Shown here: piece by piece, positions 60,367-64,000 of the stretch
Layout: every line of letters starts with the position of its first letter
How positions within the stretch are numbered: position 1 is the first letter of the stretch
NCBI GenBank assembly: GCA_031270605.1
Contig: JAISXG010000002.1
Span: 1-64,000 of the forward strand
Source: Oscillospiraceae bacterium
Lineage (GTDB): Bacteria > Bacillota > Clostridia > Oscillospirales > Acutalibacteraceae
Direction of reading: 5' to 3'
DNA: 64,000 nucleotides
The notes under the pieces: model-generated
Told to the model about the DNA's origin: nothing
Database searches by the model: none
Seen by the model: the letters and a program-made list of their open reading frames with translations, nothing else
Position numbers and translations under genes: made by a program

Positions 60367-61875
60367 TTACTGCATGGCTTCTTTCAGCACTTCCAGATTG
60401 CTTTCCATCACAGAAAGATAGGTCGTACCCGCAGAAACCTCGGCAGCCGTGACAGATTGCAGCGAATTCAAAACAAGAATACTCTGGTTTTTGCCGGCGG
60501 TGTTCTGAATCACCGTGTTTGCCATGGATTTGTCCGAAGATTCGATCACCATGACATGTTTCAGGTTCAGCCCGTTTGTCTTTTCCGCAAGAAACACAAC
60601 CGTTTCAAAGCTGGCCTCGGTTTCTGCCGAGCAGCCTGAGAACGCGGCGTAATAGTCGAGGCCGTAGTCGTCAACAAGATAACGGAAAGGGAACCGGTCT
60701 GCAAACAGCAGGGTCTTGGTCGCCGCCTTGTTCACCGCTTGCCTGTATTCGCCGTCAAGCGCGCCGAGCTTTGTATTGTAGGACTCTGCGTTTGCTTTAT
60801 AAATCGCGGTGTTGTCCGCGTCCAACTCCGCAAGCTTATCCGCGATATAAGAGGTGAAAACCTGCGCGTTTTTGAGTGAGAGCCAGACATGCTCGTCTAA
60901 CTCGCCCTCATGGCTGTGGCCGTGGCCGCTCATTGCTTCGGCAATTTCTTCGCCCGCGGCGTCAGAAGGGAAGAAGGTTGGGCTCCAGTTTTCAATCTCG
61001 GTCAGTGCCTCAAAGCTTTCATTGCCGTAACGCATATGGAAGTGGGCGGTTTCATGTTCGTCTTCATCCTCATCTTCATGATCCTCTTCACCGCCTGTGC
61101 CGTGGTCTGAAAACGCGATGAATTTGGGCGCCGTGTCGACGGGGGTTTTGGCGGCAAAGCCATACCACACCGCCGCGCCGTTTGCGCCCTCCACGATTTT
61201 GTACCCGGCATATTCATAATCGACCGCAACGCCGCCGAAGGTGACGGAGGTGCCTGTGATTTTCAGGTTGGCATAGTCGGACTTCCAGTGCTGCTCATAG
61301 GCGGCTTTTTGTGTGGCTGCGTCTGTTTCATTCTCTTGTGCCTGATGCGCGACATATTCGTCGAGGTCGCCGTTTGCAAGGGCGTCTTCAATCGTAACCC
61401 AGTCGCCCTGCCAATCGGAAAGCGGGCGGTCCTTCACGTCGTCCACGTCCACCTCGTGGTCATGCTCGTCGTGCTCCATGCCCTCTTTGATCTCCTCTTC
61501 TTTTACCGCGTCGCCCAACACTTCAAGCAAATTAATCACGACCATGTTTTTGTTGGCCGCGTTTTTGAGGGCGTCCTCCACCCATGCGTCGGACTCGCCG
61601 CCCACATAAATGAACAGATCGCTGTTGGAAACCTTGATAATATCGTCAGCCGTAGGCTGATAGTTGTGCAGATCCACGCCCTTGTCCAGAAGCAGCGTCA
61701 GCTCCGCCTCATCCGCCTGGTCGCCGAGAATCTGGCGTACCCAGTCATATTGCGGGAAAATCGTGGAAACGATTTTCAGTTTTTTGCCGCTGTCGGTATT
61801 TTCGGGCTTATTGCAGGAGGTAAGCATCAAACTTGCCAGCAGCGCAGCCATAAAAACAGCAATTATTTTTTTCAT
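60367..61875 (-). CDS. Zinc-binding lipoprotein: ZnuA receptor with nested ZinT domain
   Basis: A 502-residue lipoprotein (lipobox LTSC, Cys21). It opens as a ZnuA-type receptor: IVSTIFPQYDWVRQIL, metal-ligand region with His70. After about residue 130 it meets a His/Asp-rich stretch (HDEHDHEVDVDD) and then a ZinT/YodA domain, RPLSDWQGDWVTIED (about 150) to NWSPTFFPSD (about 305), with HFHMRYG inside. A second His-rich segment (GHGHSHEGE) leads back into ZnuA sequence: DEHVWLSLKNA (His329) to the end. Thus ZinT is inserted within ZnuA, unlike streptococcal AdcA where ZinT is C-terminal. The usual third His site reads FADRFPFRYL. The ATG at 61875 is preceded by AAAGGATG. Confidence 0.92.
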   Translation of the reverse strand: MKKIIAVFMAALLASLMLTSCNKPENTDSGKKLKIVSTIFPQYDWVRQILGDQADEAELTLLLDKGVDLHNYQPTADDIIKVSNSDLFIYVGGESDAWVEDALKNAANKNMVVINLLEVLGDAVKEEEIKEGMEHDEHDHEVDVDDVKDRPLSDWQGDWVTIEDALANGDLDEYVAHQAQENETDAATQKAAYEQHWKSDYANLKITGTSVTFGGVAVDYEYAGYKIVEGANGAAVWYGFAAKTPVDTAPKFIAFSDHGTGGEEDHEDEDEDEHETAHFHMRYGNESFEALTEIENWSPTFFPSDAAGEEIAEAMSGHGHSHEGELDEHVWLSLKNAQVFTSYIADKLAELDADNTAIYKANAESYNTKLGALDGEYRQAVNKAATKTLLFADRFPFRYLVDDYGLDYYAAFSGCSAETEASFETVVFLAEKTNGLNLKHVMVIESSDKSMANTVIQNTAGKNQSILVLNSLQSVTAAEVSAGTTYLSVMESNLEVLKEAMQ

Positions 61876-61961
61876 GTCTGTATGCATCCTTTCTGTGAAA
61901 ACAACTCTCATATTTCGCGCGTTGCCTTTCAAAGCATTTTGGTTTAACACGCAAAACGGTG

Positions 61962-62045
61962 CAAAAAAACAAGGAAACCCCGCAAAATGCGGCAACTTGC
62001 CCCATGCGGCAGCAGAACAAAAACAGCCGGGGCAACAATTCCTTG
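61962..62045 (-). promoter_or_regulatory. Branched hairpin with T-run between the first zinc-operon gene and znuA
   Basis: CAAGGAA and TTCCTTG (61970-61976 and 62039-62045) form an outer stem around two inner hairpins, TTGCCCC/GGGGCAA and CCGCA/TGCGG. On the minus strand the outer stem is followed by seven T. This is a terminator or attenuator that should lower read-through from the small first gene into the receptor gene. Confidence 0.6.
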
Positions 62046-62060
62046 TTTATCACAGAATAT

Positions 62061-62357
62061 TCAATTAGACAGCTTTACTTTCAATGAAACCAAAGTCGGC
62101 CCCGCGGAGTCGAGAACCGCGCGGCGTATGATAGGATCAATAACATACCTTGCAGATAAAAGGGCGGCTACAACCGCGGCTATAAACGAAAGGCTTTTTA
62201 TGAAGGACAGGCAGGCACGCAGCTCCACGCAGACGTGGCAGTGCTCGCCCTCGCAGGCATGGCCGGACTCAGCGGCGATAAACGCAACCGAAACCGTCAT
62301 CGCAAAGCACAACAAGGCGCAAAGCAGCAATGCCGCAACACGGGTTCTTTTTTTCAT
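62061..62357 (-). CDS. Small Cys/His-rich membrane protein at the head of the zinc operon
   Basis: A 98-residue protein with an N-terminal hydrophobic helix (about 8-27) and a second one (about 55-70). The short loop between them holds GHACEGEHCHVCVELRAC: Cys at 35, 40, 43 and 49 and His at 33, 39 and 41. Topology places this loop outside the membrane, where it could bind zinc. It has no assigned function; similar small proteins are, to my knowledge, met near AdcA-type zinc genes in Clostridia. GGAGGGACG precedes the ATG. 186 bp with an attenuator-like structure separate it from the receptor gene. Confidence 0.78.
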   Translation of the reverse strand: MKKRTRVAALLLCALLCFAMTVSVAFIAAESGHACEGEHCHVCVELRACLSFIKSLSFIAAVVAALLSARYVIDPIIRRAVLDSAGPTLVSLKVKLSN

Positions 62358-62428
62358 AGCCGTCCCTCCGTTCCATCGTTTTATCACAGTTTGCATAAAT
62401 GTAAATAAAATATATTTTGCCTGCTTCG

Positions 62429-63799
62429 TTACCGGGAAAATGCCCCCGCGGGCAATTGTTCAGCACCGTCATAAAGAGGCAGAACAGCCTCGGTGTCCGG
62501 CGTGGGGTCATAAATGAGCGACATCACAAAGCCCTGCAGGCTTTCAAAGGGAAGCGACACTTTAGAGAGAACAGGAGAGAGAAGCCGCTCCAGCCTTCCG
62601 GTGAGGATATAAACCGCCTCGCCTACCGCGGTGCCGCGCGAATAAGGCTCATCCCCGCCGTAAATGTTGCGGACAATTTCAATCATCAGCTCACGCAGGC
62701 GGACCTTTTTTGCCGCGTGCGGAATCTTGCGGTAACACAGCAACAGCCGGCCGGCCCCGCCCAGCGTGACACGGTTGAGAAACCTGCCCGCCATGCTTAA
62801 CGGCAGCCTGTAACGCATCAGGGCCTGTTTGTTGACGCGGAATTCATTGTTGAGCAGGTCAAGCAAACGCCCGACATCACTGCCAGCCGCGTCAAAAATG
62901 TCGTTAAGCATTTGGTCAAAATGGTCAGAAAGATATTGCCGGACGGTTTTGCCCTGCAAATCCCAGGCAAAATCGTCAATAGACTGTGTTGTAACCGACA
63001 TCTGTTGTTCGTCCACCGTTACAAAGCGGATCGGCGCGGGGTAGCCAACCGCGGCGCCGGTGTTGATTTCATACAGCCTGCCGCCCTGCGCGGTGGTAAC
63101 GCTCGAAATATTCTGCATGTGCGTATGCCCTGTGAAAACAAAGCGCAGCCCTGCGTCCGCAAGGCCCGAAACCGCGCCGCCGAAGTCGTCGAACAGCTTG
63201 CCGGGAGAAAGAAGCGGATAAATCGGGGAAGGGGGAACCAGGGGATAGTGATGCATGGCAAAAACAAAGTCCCCTTCGGCCCTCGCGCTGCGAACCTGCG
63301 AGGCGGCCCATTCATAAAGCCCGGGGCTGAATTTGTCGCCGTTGATGCAAACAAGGCGGTAACCGGGCGCCAGAAGCGCAACATAGGACAATGGATCGGG
63401 TTCATAAACCGCAAGCGCCTGACGAAAGCCGAAATCATAATAGAGGTCAAGCAGCTCTTCGCGGCTGACACGGGCCTCACCGCCCGGCGCGTCTTTCGTA
63501 TCCTCAGGATTAAAACCGGAATAGTCGTGGGAGGCGGTGATCACAAAAACCCGTTTGCCCCCCTCCTGCAAACGCCGGAGCTTTTTCAAAAAACCGAAAT
63601 GATTCACAGCCCGTCCGTCGTTGCACAAATCGCCCGCAATCAGCACGATATCCGTTTCGCCGGATGCGAGCAGCTTGTCAAAAACAGCGTCAAGGACCGC
63701 GCCGTTTTCATTCAGCGTCACCTGGTCCTTATGGCTGTTGTGGCCGAGCTCGTCATAGGCATAATAATGCGTGTCGGTGATCAAATGAAATTTCAGCAT
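62429..63799 (-). CDS. Calcineurin-like metallophosphoesterase with atypical third motif
   Basis: A 456-residue phosphoesterase. Motifs appear in order: LITDTHYY (D-x-H), IAGDLCND (GD), then ITASHDY where GNHD is expected, AMHHYPLV and FTGHTHMQN. Replacement of the metal-bridging Asn by Ser is unusual. A C-terminal helical domain of about 170 residues of unknown role follows the catalytic domain. There is no signal peptide; the protein is probably cytoplasmic. The ATG at 63799 follows AAAAGGAC. It is not obviously part of the zinc operon, though it lies 71 bp upstream in the same direction. Confidence 0.83.
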   Translation of the reverse strand: MLKFHLITDTHYYAYDELGHNSHKDQVTLNENGAVLDAVFDKLLASGETDIVLIAGDLCNDGRAVNHFGFLKKLRRLQEGGKRVFVITASHDYSGFNPEDTKDAPGGEARVSREELLDLYYDFGFRQALAVYEPDPLSYVALLAPGYRLVCINGDKFSPGLYEWAASQVRSARAEGDFVFAMHHYPLVPPSPIYPLLSPGKLFDDFGGAVSGLADAGLRFVFTGHTHMQNISSVTTAQGGRLYEINTGAAVGYPAPIRFVTVDEQQMSVTTQSIDDFAWDLQGKTVRQYLSDHFDQMLNDIFDAAGSDVGRLLDLLNNEFRVNKQALMRYRLPLSMAGRFLNRVTLGGAGRLLLCYRKIPHAAKKVRLRELMIEIVRNIYGGDEPYSRGTAVGEAVYILTGRLERLLSPVLSKVSLPFESLQGFVMSLIYDPTPDTEAVLPLYDGAEQLPAGAFSR

Positions 63800-64000
63800 A
63801 ATGATTCCGGTCCTTTTCGCATGATTTGATTGAAAAGCAATATATTCATCCAAAACCTTTTGCAATTTTCCCGTAAACCGATAGGGTATCAGTCTAGCAT
63901 AGCCGCACTGCTTGGGATGGTTTCTAAAGCCACGACCTGCGGCAACGCGAAAACGCGAGGCGTTTTCATTAGAGTTACGGATATTATAACAGATTTATGC
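63800..64000. other. Non-coding right edge
   Basis: No gene seen. A GAAAACGC-GAG-GCGTTTTC hairpin lies at 63949-63967 without a T-run on either strand, so it is not a standard terminator. Confidence 0.5.

Noticed and set aside
62358-62428. Possible Zur operator upstream of the zinc operon
   Set aside because: AT-rich, but no convincing inverted repeat of the Bacillus Zur or streptococcal AdcR type could be found.
1-64000. tRNA, rRNA and CRISPR arrays
   Set aside because: No TpsiC-loop-like GTTCGAAT words in a tRNA setting, no rRNA-like stretches and no regularly spaced repeats with spacers were seen.

Overview
The window looks like a chromosomal segment of a Firmicute of class Clostridia, probably Oscillospirales (Ruminococcaceae-like). 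The evidence is a GC-moderate, codon-biased genome with strong AAGGAGG-type ribosome binding sites and frequent TTG/GTG starts, a SepF/DivIVA division cluster, a dockerin-bearing exported protein, lipoproteins with Thr/Glu-rich linkers, an AdcA-like zinc receptor and a Hol44-type holin. Most genes are ordinary chromosomal housekeeping genes. I see no rRNA, tRNA, CRISPR array, complete insertion sequence or complete prophage.

Layout. 0-7 kb: the start of an unknown leftward gene, a UroD-like methyltransferase, then secA, a CPBP membrane protease, tadA and a cupin regulator. 7-19 kb: a GH2 glycosidase, stand-alone hisB, a calcineurin-like phosphoesterase, a DUF378 protein, fructose-bisphosphate aldolase, a lipoprotein, a large membrane protein, a P-loop ATPase and a dockerin protein. 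18.6-22.3 kb: CoA-disulfide reductase/rhodanese, then an isolated phage-type lysis cassette (GH25 lysin, XhlA-like protein, holin). 22.8-34.3 kb: nadBC, MATE pump, YfbR-like nucleotidase, two M42 aminopeptidases, two GNAT acetyltransferases, a RING/zinc-ribbon membrane protein and an acyl-CoA synthetase. 34.3-42.9 kb: FucU mutarotase with rhamnulokinase, then mutS, an anchored C39-like protease, mutL and miaA. 42.9-48.8 kb: HlyD-like adaptor, yggS, sepF, a giant divIVA, lspA and rluD. 48.9-52.8 kb: a split transketolase followed by rhaA and rhaD. 53-58.1 kb: proteins of unknown function, a candidate structured RNA and a lipoprotein protease. 58.2-62.4 kb: a zinc uptake operon. The window ends with a second phosphoesterase.

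How the genes work together. rhaB (with fucU) and rhaA-rhaD form an L-rhamnose catabolic route, but the kinase lies about 14 kb from the isomerase and aldolase. nadB and nadC make quinolinate and nicotinate mononucleotide, although nadA is absent here. mutS/mutL provide mismatch repair. sepF and divIVA act at the division septum or pole, and lspA matures the several lipoproteins seen here. The zinc operon encodes, in transcription order, a small Cys/His-rich membrane protein, a ZnuA receptor with a ZinT domain nested inside it, ZnuC, ZnuB and a Cys-Cys lipoprotein.

Most notable: the ZinT-in-ZnuA nested fusion and its accessory proteins; a pair of about 165-bp MITE-like elements with terminal inverted repeats and internal stems kept by wobble pairing; a strongly promoted, heavily structured non-coding stretch at about 55.6-56.0 kb; and the orphan lysis cassette.
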